A stretch of DNA of 64,000 nucleotides from CAYRUZ01 sp964427895 (GCA_964427895.1 CAYRUZ010000001.1:113479-177478), one strand, 5' to 3'; counted from the stretch's first letter, positions 26,211 to 35,724 are shown. Notes: generated from the letters alone by a model not told the origin. Made by a program: numbers and translations.

Positions 26211-26277
26211 CGGTCTGGAGCATTGTACGTATGCCAGCCGAGATGGCGAGACGAATCCGTCTTTGCCGGCTCGACGA

Positions 26278-29160
26278 TCAATGCTTCGCCTTGTCCAGCA
26301 TCTTCCTCAAGTAGCGGCCGGTGTGGCTTGCTTCCACTTTGGCCACTTCCTCGGGCGTGCCTTCGGCGACGATCAAGCCGCCGCCGCTGCCGCCCTCGGG
26401 ACCGAGGTCAACGATGTGGTCGACGCATTTGAGCACGTCCAGATTGTGCTCGATCACCAGCACCGTGTTTCCCTTGTCCACAAGGCGTTGAAGCACCTGG
26501 AGGAGGCGGTCGATGTCGTCGAAGTGCAGGCCCGTCGTCGGCTCATCCAGAATGTAGAAGGTCCGACCCGTGGCGCGCTTGAGCAGCTCCGTCGCGAGTT
26601 TGACGCGTTGCGCCTCCCCTCCGGAGAGGGTGGTGGCGCTTTGTCCCAAGTGCAGATATCCCAAGCCCACGTCTTCGAGGGTCTGGAGTTTTTTCTGCAG
26701 GACGGGAATGGCAGAGAAGAACGTGATTGCTTCCAGGACGGTCATCTCGAGCGCGTCCGCGATCGGTCTTCTTTTATACGTCACTTCCAGCGACCCGCGG
26801 TTGTAGAGCTTGCCGTGGCAGACTTCGCACGTGACGGAGACGTCGGGGAGAAAGTGCATTTCGATGCGCTTCATTCCGTCGCCCTCGCACTCTTCGCAGC
26901 GTCCGCCTTTCACGTTGAACGAGAAGCGTCCGGGCGTGTAGCCGCGGAGTTTCGCCTCCGGCACGGTCGCGAACAAATCGCGGATGTCCGTGAAGATGCC
27001 CGTGTACGTCGCGGGGTTGCTGCGCGGGGTGCGGCCGATCGGGGATTGATCGATGACGATCGCTTTGTCGAGTACTTCGAGCCCCTCGATGGATGCGACG
27101 TTCTGCGGTTTCGTGTGGGCGTTGTTCAACTTGCGGAGCAGTTCCGGAGCCAAGATGCCGTGGATCAGGCTGCTTTTGCCGGAGCCAGACACGCCCGAGA
27201 TGCCGATGAACGTTCCGAGCGGCAGTTGGACGTCGACGTTGCGCAGGTTGTGGTGGTGCGCGTCTTTGATGGTGATGAACTTGTTGTTCCCCGGGCGGCG
27301 CTTGCCGGGCACTTTGATGGATTTCTTTCCGCTCAAGTACTGGCCCGTGACGGATTCCTTGTTGGCGATCAGCTCCTTCGGCGTTCCCATCGCGACGATG
27401 GTTCCGCCGTACTTTCCCGCTCCCGGTCCAATTTCCAGAAGGTAATCCGCGGCTTCGATCGTTTCCTCATCGTGTTCGACGACGATGACGGTGTTTCCCA
27501 GATCGCGCAGACGCGTGAGGGTGGCGATGAGCCGTGCGTTGTCGCGTTGGTGCAGTCCGATGCTCGGTTCGTCGAGCACGTACAAGACCCCCTGTAATGC
27601 CGATCCGATCTGCGTTGCCAGGCGGATGCGTTGCGCTTCGCCTCCGGAAAGCGACGATGCCGAGCGGCTGAGCGTGAGGTACGTGAGGCCCACGTTCTCC
27701 AAGAACGACAGGCGCGCGATGATCTCCTGCAGCACTTTTTTCACGATGGTGAATTCGTATCCGCTCAATTTGATCTCGCTCTTGGTCTCGGGAACGAGCG
27801 ATTCGTAGAATGCCTTGAGTTCGAGGATGCTCAGGTCAGTCACTTCCACGATGTTCTTGCCGCCAACGGTGACGCCCAGGATTTCCTTTTTCAAACGCAT
27901 GCCGTTGCAGGCCGAACAAGGCAGTTCAAGCATGTATTCCTCGATCTGCTCGCGTACGTATTTACTGTCGGTTTCCATGTGACGGCGTTCGAGGTTGGGG
28001 ATGACGCCTTCGTAGTTGGTGCGGTAGGAACCGTCGAATTTCGCGCTGTCGACATTGATGAAGAGCGGCTTATCGTGTCCGAACAGGATGATGTGCCGGT
28101 GTTCGTCGCTCAGCTTGTTCCATGGCACGTCCATGCTGAAGCCGACTTCCTCCGACAGGGCTGTGAGCAATTGCATCATGAATCCCATGCGGCTGGCCGA
28201 GGTGGCCCAGGGATGGACCGCACCCTCGGCAAGCGTCAATTTACCGTTTGGCACGACGGCGTCGTGGTCGACGCGCAGCAAGGAGCCGAGACCGTGGCAC
28301 ACGTCGCATGCGCCGTGGGGGCTGTTGAAGGAGAAGCTGCGAGGTTCGAGTTCGGCGATGTCCTGCGCGGGATGCTCGGGACAGACGAAGCTCTGGCTGA
28401 AACGCATTTCATCGCCGGAGTCCGCGTCGACCACGAGCAGCGATCCTTCACCTTTTTTGAGACAAAGTTCAACGGAGTCCGCGAGGCGCGTGCGCTGGGG
28501 ATTCACTTCGCCTTCCTTTGTGGCGAGGTCGCGGACGATCAATCGGTCCACGACGATTTCGATCGTGTGCGCCTTCTTCGGGTCCAGATCGACTTCTTCG
28601 TCGACAGTCACGATGCGTCCATCGACACGCATGCGGACGAAGCCTTCCCGGCGGATGCTGTCGAGGATTTTCAGATGTTCGCCCTTGCGGCCCTGGATGA
28701 GCGGGGCCAAGAGGTAGATCTTCTTCCCCTCCGGCATCTGCGCGATGGTCTGGACGATTTCGCTCGCCGATTGCCGCTGCAGCATCCGGCCGCAAATGGG
28801 GCAGTGCACTTTGCCGACTTTCGCCCAGAGAAGGCGCATGTAGTCGTAGACTTCGGTCACCGTGCCCACAGTCGAGCGGGGATTGCGAGGCGCGGTCTTC
28901 TGGTCGATGGAGATGGCGGGGGAGAGGCCGTCGATGCTGTCGACGTCCGGTTTTTCCATCTGTGCGATGAACTGGCGTGCGTACGCAGAGAGACTCTCAA
29001 CGTACCGTCGCTGTCCTTCCGCGAAGATCGTATCGAATGCCAACGAGGATTTGCCGGAACCAGAAACCCCGGTGAAAACCGTGAGCTGGTTGCGCGGGAT
29101 TTGCACCGAAACGTCCTTGAGGTTATGCATTCGGGCGCCTCGTACGGTGATCTGTTCCAT
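26278..29160 (-). CDS. uvrA: Excinuclease ABC subunit A
   Basis: 960 residues, full length. Two ABC ATPase modules: Walker A GVSGSGKSSLAFDT (31-44) and GVSGSGKSSLIHGIL (656-670); signatures LSGGEAQRIRLATQ and LSGGEAQRVKLATE; and VLDEPSIGLHQRD and ILDEPTTGLHFDD Walker B regions. Zinc-type Cys pairs occur in CPIC, CDVCHG, CSACNG, CEECEGDG and CEVCHG. UvrA is the damage-recognition ATPase of nucleotide excision repair. It diverges from the ribE gene; no uvrB or uvrC is in the window. Confidence 0.98.
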   Translation of the reverse strand: MEQITVRGARMHNLKDVSVQIPRNQLTVFTGVSGSGKSSLAFDTIFAEGQRRYVESLSAYARQFIAQMEKPDVDSIDGLSPAISIDQKTAPRNPRSTVGTVTEVYDYMRLLWAKVGKVHCPICGRMLQRQSASEIVQTIAQMPEGKKIYLLAPLIQGRKGEHLKILDSIRREGFVRMRVDGRIVTVDEEVDLDPKKAHTIEIVVDRLIVRDLATKEGEVNPQRTRLADSVELCLKKGEGSLLVVDADSGDEMRFSQSFVCPEHPAQDIAELEPRSFSFNSPHGACDVCHGLGSLLRVDHDAVVPNGKLTLAEGAVHPWATSASRMGFMMQLLTALSEEVGFSMDVPWNKLSDEHRHIILFGHDKPLFINVDSAKFDGSYRTNYEGVIPNLERRHMETDSKYVREQIEEYMLELPCSACNGMRLKKEILGVTVGGKNIVEVTDLSILELKAFYESLVPETKSEIKLSGYEFTIVKKVLQEIIARLSFLENVGLTYLTLSRSASSLSGGEAQRIRLATQIGSALQGVLYVLDEPSIGLHQRDNARLIATLTRLRDLGNTVIVVEHDEETIEAADYLLEIGPGAGKYGGTIVAMGTPKELIANKESVTGQYLSGKKSIKVPGKRRPGNNKFITIKDAHHHNLRNVDVQLPLGTFIGISGVSGSGKSSLIHGILAPELLRKLNNAHTKPQNVASIEGLEVLDKAIVIDQSPIGRTPRSNPATYTGIFTDIRDLFATVPEAKLRGYTPGRFSFNVKGGRCEECEGDGMKRIEMHFLPDVSVTCEVCHGKLYNRGSLEVTYKRRPIADALEMTVLEAITFFSAIPVLQKKLQTLEDVGLGYLHLGQSATTLSGGEAQRVKLATELLKRATGRTFYILDEPTTGLHFDDIDRLLQVLQRLVDKGNTVLVIEHNLDVLKCVDHIVDLGPEGGSGGGLIVAEGTPEEVAKVEASHTGRYLRKMLDKAKH

Positions 29161-29346
29161 AGGAAGGAAGACGGAAGAACGACAAATAGCGCCCGCCGCG
29201 GCGCGACGGAGCGAGCTCCCAGCGTACAGAAAATTTTGCGTAGTGTCCAGGGTTAAAAGGCGTAAACATTGAGGAGTACAGATAGCGCGAAAATCGCTAT
29301 AGAAAGCGCCGGACTGCGGGCCATTTCTTCGGGCAATGGGCTCTGC

Positions 29347-29352
29347 TACCGT
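29347..29352 (+). promoter_or_regulatory. -10 element of ribE (TGC-TACCGT)
   Basis: TACCGT preceded by TGC (extended -10). It ends six bases before the GTG at 29359 and decides that start. Confidence 0.45.
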
Positions 29353-29358
29353 GCGTTG

Positions 29359-29946
29359 GTGTTCACGGGCATCGTGGAAACAACGGCATTAGTGCAAGAG
29401 AGGACGCCGACGCGATTGCTGCTGCAAAGGCCGGCGAGTTTCGACGACCTTTCCATTGGATGCAGCATCAGCGTCGCCGGCGTGTGTCTCACCGTTGTCT
29501 CGTTTGATCAAGAAGTGATGGCGTTTTCCATCGTCAAAGAAACATGGCAGAGAACAAATCTTGGGGTGTTGAACATCGGTGACCGCGTGAATGTCGAGCG
29601 GTCCGTGTCCGCCGTCGGACGATTCGAAGGGCATGTCGTTCAGGGGCACGTCGAAGGCGTGGCAGACGTGACCGCAATCGTCGACGTGCAGCCGCAGGGG
29701 AAAGAAATCACTCTCCGCATCCCTCACGATCTGTGCCCGTGCGTCGTTCCTAAAGGGGCCATTGCGCTCGACGGAGCGTCGCTCACCGTGGCGCGGTTGG
29801 ACGGTGATCTCTGCACGATCGCCCTCATTCCTCACACGCTCGATATCACGACGTTCGGAACGCTCCGCCCGGGCGATCGCGTCAACGTTGAAACCGATAT
29901 TTTCCTCCGCGGTCTGCGGCATCTCCGCACCGTCGAATCTCACTGA
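29359..29946 (+). CDS. ribE: Riboflavin synthase, alpha chain
   Basis: 195 residues starting VFTGIVETT, the nearly invariant N-terminus of the family (MFTGIVE), with GTG as initiator. Two lumazine-binding barrels: ISVAGVCLTV, then GHVVQGHVEGVADV; and GAIALDGASLTVARL, then IPHTLDITTFG. It joins two 6,7-dimethyl-8-ribityllumazine molecules to give riboflavin. The adjacent ribH supplies that substrate. The first two pathway enzymes (RibA/B, RibD) are not nearby. The mRNA is predicted to be leaderless. Confidence 0.95.
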   Translation: MFTGIVETTALVQERTPTRLLLQRPASFDDLSIGCSISVAGVCLTVVSFDQEVMAFSIVKETWQRTNLGVLNIGDRVNVERSVSAVGRFEGHVVQGHVEGVADVTAIVDVQPQGKEITLRIPHDLCPCVVPKGAIALDGASLTVARLDGDLCTIALIPHTLDITTFGTLRPGDRVNVETDIFLRGLRHLRTVESH

Positions 29947-29961
29947 TTCCCACCCTGTACT

Positions 29962-30441
29962 ATGAAAATTGATCACGCCATCCCCGTCAGTTCCGAAGGA
30001 GTCGATCCGTCCTGGCGCGTCGGCATCGTCCACTCGACATACTATAAGGAAGAGATGGAAGCGCTCGTGTCGGGCGCGGAAGAGTTCCTGAGGCAGTCGG
30101 GGATTCCTGCGGCGAACATCACGCGGCACCCGGCACCGGGATCGTTCGAAGTGCCCTTGATCGGAGCCGCATTGGCCCACAGCGGCAAGGTCGATGCCAT
30201 GCTCGGTTTCGGCATCATCGTCCAAGGCGCGACGCATCATGCGCGTCTTCTGGCGGAAGCGGTGACCAACGGACTCATGCACATCCAGGTGACCGAACGC
30301 CTGCCGTTCGCCTTCGAAATTCTCTACGTCGACGACATCGCGCAGGCACGCGAGCGCAGCGTCGGGCCGGCGAACAAAGGCGCGGAAGCAGCGAACGCCG
30401 TCCTGCGCAGTTTGGCGGAATTGAAGCGTATTGCAGGCTGA
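29962..30441 (+). CDS. ribH: 6,7-dimethyl-8-ribityllumazine synthase
   Basis: 159 residues. RVGIVHSTYYKEEMEALVSGA is the first strand and helix, HPAPGSFEVPLIGAAL the phosphate-site region, and GFGIIVQGATHHARLLAEAV replaces the common GETxHFD element with GATHHA, keeping the His. LPFAFEILYVDD and AQARERS...NKGAEAANAVL complete the fold. It lies 15 bases after ribE, in an operon. The C-terminus is normal length. Confidence 0.93.
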   Translation: MKIDHAIPVSSEGVDPSWRVGIVHSTYYKEEMEALVSGAEEFLRQSGIPAANITRHPAPGSFEVPLIGAALAHSGKVDAMLGFGIIVQGATHHARLLAEAVTNGLMHIQVTERLPFAFEILYVDDIAQARERSVGPANKGAEAANAVLRSLAELKRIAG

Positions 30442-30464
30442 AACGACGAGTGTACTCTTACGGC

Positions 30465-31385
30465 ATGGTACGTCGGGCACTGCAGTACGGTCCCTTCCTC
30501 ATTTTTCTCGCAGCGATGCTGTGGGCGACCGACGGGCCTTTTCGCGTGTCGCTTCTGAAAGAAGTATCGCCGACGTTCCTCGTTTTCGGAGAGCATCTCG
30601 TCGACGTCGTCATTGTGTTGCCGTTCCTCGTCCAGCGACGGCGCGCGCTGCTGCGTCTCACGGCGAAGGAGTGGTTGGCGCTTCTCGTTATCGGCGTCGG
30701 CGGTTCGGCATTGGCGACGTTGGCGTTCACCGCGTCATTCGCGTACGTGAATCCGTCCGTTGCGGTGTTGCTGCAAAAGCTGCAGCCGCTCATCGCCATC
30801 ACGCTCGCCGCGCTTCTGCTCAAGGAGAAACTTTCGCATGATTTTTGGATATGGGCGTTGCTCGCCATCGTCGGGGCGTACGTCATTTCGTTTCCAAAAT
30901 TGCTTCCGCAGGATCCGCTCAACCCCAACGTCATCGGCGTCGCGCTCGCGTTGCTCGCCGCCGTGTTGTGGGGCGCGTCCACCGTGCTCGGCAAGTACGC
31001 GTTGCGTGCGGTCGATGCCGATCTTGTGCTGTGGCTTCGTTTCGTCATCGCGTTCGCCGTGCTCGCGGCATGGAACGGAGCGACTGGCGAGATCGCGCAA
31101 ATATCGCATCTGTCAGCCAAAGGATGGATGTTCCTCTTCGTCGTTGCATGCACGTCGGGCGTCGGATCGCTGTGGATGTATTACCACGGCCTGACGACGA
31201 CACGCGCGTCCGTCGCAACGATCGCGGAACTCGGCTATCCGCTCGCTGCGGTCGCGGTGAACGCCGTCGCGCTGCAAGCGCCGCTTGAAAATTCTCAGAT
31301 CGTCGGCATGACGATTCTTCTCGTCGCAGTATTTTGTCTCGGTCGCATGCGAACGGAAGAGGCGATGAAAACGCAGCTGCAATAA
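30465..31385 (+). CDS. DMT-superfamily (EamA) permease
   Basis: 306 residues, ten membrane helices in two EamA repeats. Hallmarks are LAAMLWATDGPFRV at the start, SFAYVNPSVAVLLQKLQPLIA ending repeat 1, and AAVLWGASTVLGKYAL starting repeat 2. Family members export metabolites or amino acids; the substrate is unknown. The ATG at 30465 is preferred over GTG 30450 because TACTCT (30453-30458) ends six bases before it. The same domain type forms the C-terminus of the Rel-like protein at 21323-24061. Confidence 0.88.
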   Translation: MVRRALQYGPFLIFLAAMLWATDGPFRVSLLKEVSPTFLVFGEHLVDVVIVLPFLVQRRRALLRLTAKEWLALLVIGVGGSALATLAFTASFAYVNPSVAVLLQKLQPLIAITLAALLLKEKLSHDFWIWALLAIVGAYVISFPKLLPQDPLNPNVIGVALALLAAVLWGASTVLGKYALRAVDADLVLWLRFVIAFAVLAAWNGATGEIAQISHLSAKGWMFLFVVACTSGVGSLWMYYHGLTTTRASVATIAELGYPLAAVAVNAVALQAPLENSQIVGMTILLVAVFCLGRMRTEEAMKTQLQ

Positions 31386-31560
31386 GCCAAAAATCAAGAC
31401 TCAATTTTTTCGTGTGTGAAAAAATTTTCAAAAATATTTCGAGCGACGTTTTTTCAAAACGCACAATCACGTCACATTTTCGCTTCTGCGCAGGACAAAA
31501 TTCTTTTCTTTCCGTTTGCGGGACATACAATGCAAGTAATTTATTTCTTCCTTCCTTCCT
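31386..31560 (+). promoter_or_regulatory. A/T-rich intergenic region with hairpin and -10
   Basis: Begins with an A/T hairpin AATTTTTTC/GAAAAAATT (about 31399-31424), a possible terminator for the upstream permease gene. Phased A-tracts follow. TACAAT at 31526-31531 is the probable -10 of the basic-protein gene, leaving a leader of about 23 nt rich in pyrimidines (CTTCCTTCCTTCCT before the ATG). The strong A/T bias against the GC-rich background suggests a strong promoter. Confidence 0.45.
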
Positions 31561-31650
31561 ATGCCCGCCAAGAAAAAGAAGAAGACGGCGAAGAAGACTG
31601 TCCGCCGCGCTTCCAAGACGAAGAAGGTCACGCGCAAGAAGAAGCGCTAA
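31561..31650 (+). CDS. 29-aa Lys/Arg-rich basic protein
   Basis: Begins MPAKKKKKTAKK and ends VTRKKKR; 18 of 29 residues are Lys or Arg and none is acidic. It resembles the basic tails of histone-H1-like nucleoid proteins and tiny ribosomal proteins such as bTHX, without clear identity to either. It probably binds DNA or RNA. Support for a real gene: an isolated A/T-rich promoter region, a -10 at 31526, and a perfect terminator 20 bases after the stop. Confidence 0.65.
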   Translation: MPAKKKKKTAKKTVRRASKTKKVTRKKKR

Positions 31651-31670
31651 AAGAAGCCTTTATGGCTTCG

Positions 31671-31701
31671 GGCAATACTCGATGAGGGTATTGCCTTTTT
31701 T
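31671..31701 (+). terminator. Intrinsic terminator of basic-protein gene
   Basis: GGCAATAC (31671-31678) pairs with GTATTGCC (31688-31695), nine-base loop, followed by six T. A smaller GAAGCC/GGCTTC hairpin precedes it. Confidence 0.9.
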
Positions 31702-31897
31702 ATATTATATTGTATAATTTCATTAACACACATCCCCACGTTTACATGATCAAATTGATCTTCTCTCTCGCGAAGCCGTCGGCGAATCGCCGCCAGCAAT
31801 CCGGACCGTCGTCGCGTTTGAACAACGCGTCGTCGCGCAACATCGCGCGCAACCATGAACGGTTCATGGCTGCGGTGCAGAGCAGTGATCGCTGATC
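31702..31897. other. Intergenic region without recognised gene
   Basis: An A/T-rich first third, then GC-rich sequence. A plus-strand frame of 61 codons (31710-31895) is Ser/Arg/Asn-rich and lacks a promoter or ribosome site, so it is not called. Nothing else was seen. Confidence 0.5.
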
Positions 31898-33094
31898 TCA
31901 ACGTGTCGTCGACCATACCGCCGCATCGGCGGACAGTTTCGCGCCGAGCGCCATCAAGACGATGGCGGTGTTCGCGACCCACCCGAACAACGGGATCCAC
32001 CCGATGAAGAAGAGGGCCAGCCAGTAGCCGAGCGCACAGAAGAAGATGGTCCACCGCGACCATTTCGCATGTCGGTATAACTGCGTCGCGTAGGCGCACA
32101 CGACTGCGGCAAGCGGAACGACAAAGAGGAAGCTGAGGAAGTACAGCGCCGTCACCACTGCGGCGAGCGGGATGCCGATGATGGTGATGAAGAGAAGCAC
32201 GGCAGCGATCGGCGTGAGTATGAAATACGCCAAGCCGATGAGTGCGCTCATCCACGGGCGTCGCAGCATCTTGTCTGCCGCTGCGCGACACAGCGGAGAG
32301 GCGAGCAGAAGGATGACGCCGATGAACACGGCACTCACCAGGAACCAGTAAACCGAGAATCCGCCGATGAGCGACGCGATGAGCGCGGGTTTCGCCGCGT
32401 CGTCAGCACGCTCCTTTTGCCAATCATCATGGAACGTCGCCCCGGCTTTTGCACTGTCGCCGAAATCGGTTTCGCCGCCTTCGGTCGAGTACTCGACGGG
32501 TTTGGAGAATACGGCGTCTTCGCCGATCGTGATTTTCCCCACGACCATGCGCGTTGTGCCGTTGATCGTGCCGTTCATCGACAGTTCGTCCATGGAGATG
32601 TCTGCATTGCCGTTCACGCGCCCATCGATGACCGCTCTCCCTCCATTCAGGCTCGCGTCGCCGTTCACCGTTCCGTTCATCGTCAATTGTCCTCCGACGA
32701 ACACGACGTCGCCCCCGATCGTAACTCCCGTGCCGACGTACACTTGTCCGCCGAACACGACGAGGTCGCCGTCGATATTCGCCGAGATCGTCGTCGTGCC
32801 TCCCGCGATGCGGGCGTCACCGCCGACGGGAGCACCGATGCGCACGTTTCCGCCGCCGATGGCCACGTCGTCTTGCACCGCCGCCATGACGTCCACGTCT
32901 CCGCCTCCGGCAGCAAGGTCGCCCGCGACTTCGCGTGTGATGCGCACGTTGCCTCCCGCCACGTATGCGTCGTCATTGACCGCCGACGTGATGTCGACGG
33001 ATTCACCGGCGCGCAACATCGCCGCGGATGCCGTAAGTGGCAGAAGGAGGAAGCCGAGAACCAGGAGACGTCGCATGGAGGGGAGGGAACGCAT
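31898..33094 (-). CDS. Beta-solenoid (bactofilin-like) protein with C-terminal membrane domain
   Basis: 398 residues. A signal peptide (MRRLLVLGFLLLPLTASA) is followed by about 170 residues of short Gly/Asn/Val repeats such as DDAYVAGGNVRI, GDLAAGGGDVDV, GDARIAGGTTTI and GDLVVFGGQVYV, which predict a right-handed beta-helix like polymer-forming bactofilins. Four membrane helices follow (about 240-390). It is probably an exported solenoid anchored in the membrane, with a scaffolding role as an inference. TATACT (33108-33103) ends eight bases before the ATG at 33094, which supports this longer start. Confidence 0.75.
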   Translation of the reverse strand: MRSLPSMRRLLVLGFLLLPLTASAAMLRAGESVDITSAVNDDAYVAGGNVRITREVAGDLAAGGGDVDVMAAVQDDVAIGGGNVRIGAPVGGDARIAGGTTTISANIDGDLVVFGGQVYVGTGVTIGGDVVFVGGQLTMNGTVNGDASLNGGRAVIDGRVNGNADISMDELSMNGTINGTTRMVVGKITIGEDAVFSKPVEYSTEGGETDFGDSAKAGATFHDDWQKERADDAAKPALIASLIGGFSVYWFLVSAVFIGVILLLASPLCRAAADKMLRRPWMSALIGLAYFILTPIAAVLLFITIIGIPLAAVVTALYFLSFLFVVPLAAVVCAYATQLYRHAKWSRWTIFFCALGYWLALFFIGWIPLFGWVANTAIVLMALGAKLSADAAVWSTTR

Positions 33095-33102
33095 ATGGGA
33101 CG

Positions 33103-33108
33103 AGTATA
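33103..33108 (-). promoter_or_regulatory. -10 element of beta-solenoid gene
   Basis: TATACT, eight bases before the ATG at 33094; near-leaderless transcript predicted. Confidence 0.5.
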
Positions 33109-33119
33109 CACTGCGTCCT

Positions 33120-35720
33120 TTACCGCTTTTTGGCCCGTTTTTCTTGTTTTTTCGCGGGTGCGGCTTTGCCTATGGCGAGGCCCAGGCCGTCGCTGTCGAT
33201 GTGCACTGTTTGGCCTTCGGCAAGATCGTGTTCGATGATCATCAGTGCAATGCGGTTGAGGATCTCCTGTTGGATGAGGCGCTTGAGAGGTCGTGCGCCG
33301 AAGGTTTCATCGAAACCCCGTTCTGCGAGGTATGCCTTCGCCGCGTCCGTGGTCTCGACCGATATGTGCTTGCGCGAGAGCCGCTGCGAAACATGCTCGA
33401 TCTGGATGCCGACGATCGCGGCGATCTGCTCTTTGGTGAGAGCATGGAAAATGATGATGTCGTCCACGCGGTTAAGGAATTCGGGGCGGAAAGTTTTGCG
33501 CAGAACTTCCTGTACCGCCGCGGCCTGCATCGCGGTCTGCCCGGCATACTGCTGGATCTGCTCGGACCCGATGTTGCTCGTCATGATAACGACCGTGTTG
33601 CTGAAATCGACCGTGCGTCCTTTGCTGTCCGTCAGCCGTCCGTCATCCAGCACCTGGAGCAGGACGTTGAAGACATCAGGATGCGCCTTTTCGATCTCGT
33701 CGAAGAGCAAGACGGCGTACGGATGCCGGCGCACCGCTTCGGTCAGCTGACCGCCTTCCTCGTATCCGACGTATCCGGGCGGCGAACCGACAAGACGGGC
33801 GACGGAATGTTTTTCCATGTATTCGCTCATGTCGATGCGGATCATCAATTTCTCGTCGTTGAAGAGGAATTCCGCTAGCGCCTTCGCCAACTCCGTTTTT
33901 CCGACGCCCGTCGGTCCGAGGAAGATGAATGATCCGATCGGCCGTCCTTCCTCTTGGATGCCGGCGCGGCTGCGGCGCACCGCGTTGCTCACCGCCGCGA
34001 TCGCTTCGCCCTGACCCACGACGCGCTTCTGCAATTCTTCTTCCATGTGGGCGAGCTTCTTCGATTCGTCGTTGAGCATCTTCGTCACCGGGATGCCGGT
34101 CCACCGGGACACGACGCGGGCGATGTCATCTTCTGTCACTTCTTCCTTCAGAAGCGATGAATGTTTCTGTACGTCTTTCAATGCTTCTTCTGCGCCAGCG
34201 ACGCGTTTCTCCAGCTCCGGCAGTTTGCCGTAGCGGATTTCGGCCACACGTTCGAAATTACCGACACGTTCGGCCTGCGCGGCCTCGTTCTTCAGGCGAT
34301 CGCGGTCTTTGCTGGCGCTCTTGATGATGTCGATCCACTCCTTCTCGTTGCGCCACTGCAATTCGATCTTCTTTTGGCTTTCCGACAGGTCCGCCAGTTC
34401 TTTCTCGATGTCGCCGAGCCGCTCTTTCGATGCGGCGTCGCTCTCTTTCTTCAGTGCCTCCCGTTCGACCGTCAGTTGGCGGATGCGCCGGTCCAAACGG
34501 TCGAGCTCGGCGGGCTTGCTGTCCATTTCAATGCGCAACGTCGACGCGGCTTCATCCATCAAATCGATCGCCTTGTCGGGAAGGAAGCGGTCCGCGATGT
34601 ATCGTTGGCTGAGCGTGACGGCGGCAACGACTGCGGCATCGCGGATGCGTACGCCATGGTGCACTTCGTATTTCTCCTTAATTCCGCGGAGTATCGAAAC
34701 GGCGTCTTCGGCGCTCGGTTCTTCCACCATCACCGGCTGGAAGCGCCGCTCGAGCGCGGCGTCCTTCTCGACGTACTTGCGGTATTCGCGCAGCGTCGTC
34801 GCTCCCACGGTGCGCAGCAAACCTCGGGCGAGAGCGGGCTTGAGGAGGTTGCCCGCATCCATCGCGCCGTCGGCACCCCCCGCTCCGACGATGGTGTGCA
34901 GTTCGTCGATGAAAAGAATGATGGAGCCGTCGCTCGATTCCACTTCCTTGATGATCGCTTTCAGGCGGTCTTCGAATTCTCCGCGGTACTTTGTGCCGGC
35001 GATGAGCGCGCCGAGATCGAGCGCGAGCACGCGCTTGCCCTTCAGTCCCTCCGGAACATCTCCTTCCACGATTTTGCGCGCGAGACCTTCGACGATGGCG
35101 GTTTTGCCCGTACCGGGTTCGCCGACGAGGACGGGATTGTTCTTCGTCCTGCGCGAAAGGATTTGCATCACCCGCCGGATCTCTTCGTCGCGGCCGATGA
35201 CGGGATCGAGCTTGCCGTCGCGGGCGAGACGCGTGAAATCCTGCGTGTATTTCTCCAGTGCCTGATATTTCCCTTCGGGATCGCGGTCCGTCACTTTCTG
35301 CGATCCGCGCACGGCGGCGAGCTGTGCATGAACATCCCCGGATTTGACCGGAAGAATGGCAGCGACGTCCTTCTCGCCCAGCAGTGCCAGCAGGAGATGC
35401 TCCGTCGAAACGAATTCGTCCCGCAGTTTGCCCGCTTCCGTCTCGGCCCGATCAAGCACGCCTTTCATTTCGGGCGACAGGTAGGGCGATCCGCCGCTGA
35501 CGGTCGGAAGGGCGCGGATTGCCCGCGTCGTTTCATCGAGCGTCACCGATGGATCGATGCTCAATTTGCGCAGCAGTGTCGGGACGATCCCGTCCGATTG
35601 CTGCAGCAAGGCGGAGAGCAGATGCAGCGGAACGATTGCCTGTTGGCCGCCGGTCTCCGCAATGCGCACGGCGTGCTCCACCGCTTCTGCCGATTTTGTG
35701 GTGAGTCGTTGGAGATCCAT
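33120..35720 (-). CDS. clpB: ATP-dependent disaggregase ClpB
   Basis: 866 residues, standard length. An N-terminal Clp repeat domain (about 1-145); first AAA+ module with GEPGTGKTAIVEGLA; a long coiled-coil middle domain (about 400-520), which identifies ClpB rather than ClpA/C; second AAA+ module with GPTGVGKTELAKALAE; and a C-terminal D2-small domain. ClpB works with DnaK to rescue aggregated proteins. A perfect CIRCE operator overlaps the promoter, so the gene should be repressed by HrcA and induced by heat. DnaK, GroEL and HrcA genes are not in the window. Confidence 0.97.
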   Translation of the reverse strand: MDLQRLTTKSAEAVEHAVRIAETGGQQAIVPLHLLSALLQQSDGIVPTLLRKLSIDPSVTLDETTRAIRALPTVSGGSPYLSPEMKGVLDRAETEAGKLRDEFVSTEHLLLALLGEKDVAAILPVKSGDVHAQLAAVRGSQKVTDRDPEGKYQALEKYTQDFTRLARDGKLDPVIGRDEEIRRVMQILSRRTKNNPVLVGEPGTGKTAIVEGLARKIVEGDVPEGLKGKRVLALDLGALIAGTKYRGEFEDRLKAIIKEVESSDGSIILFIDELHTIVGAGGADGAMDAGNLLKPALARGLLRTVGATTLREYRKYVEKDAALERRFQPVMVEEPSAEDAVSILRGIKEKYEVHHGVRIRDAAVVAAVTLSQRYIADRFLPDKAIDLMDEAASTLRIEMDSKPAELDRLDRRIRQLTVEREALKKESDAASKERLGDIEKELADLSESQKKIELQWRNEKEWIDIIKSASKDRDRLKNEAAQAERVGNFERVAEIRYGKLPELEKRVAGAEEALKDVQKHSSLLKEEVTEDDIARVVSRWTGIPVTKMLNDESKKLAHMEEELQKRVVGQGEAIAAVSNAVRRSRAGIQEEGRPIGSFIFLGPTGVGKTELAKALAEFLFNDEKLMIRIDMSEYMEKHSVARLVGSPPGYVGYEEGGQLTEAVRRHPYAVLLFDEIEKAHPDVFNVLLQVLDDGRLTDSKGRTVDFSNTVVIMTSNIGSEQIQQYAGQTAMQAAAVQEVLRKTFRPEFLNRVDDIIIFHALTKEQIAAIVGIQIEHVSQRLSRKHISVETTDAAKAYLAERGFDETFGARPLKRLIQQEILNRIALMIIEHDLAEGQTVHIDSDGLGLAIGKAAPAKKQEKRAKKR

Positions 35721-35724
35721 AGAA

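Noticed and set aside
27631..29256. 541-codon plus-strand frame opposite uvrA
   Set aside because: Antisense shadow of a GC-rich gene; its His/Asp/Val/Arg-rich composition mirrors the uvrA codons and no motif is present. The same applies to long frames opposite ileS (15108-16841) and clpB (34161-35738).
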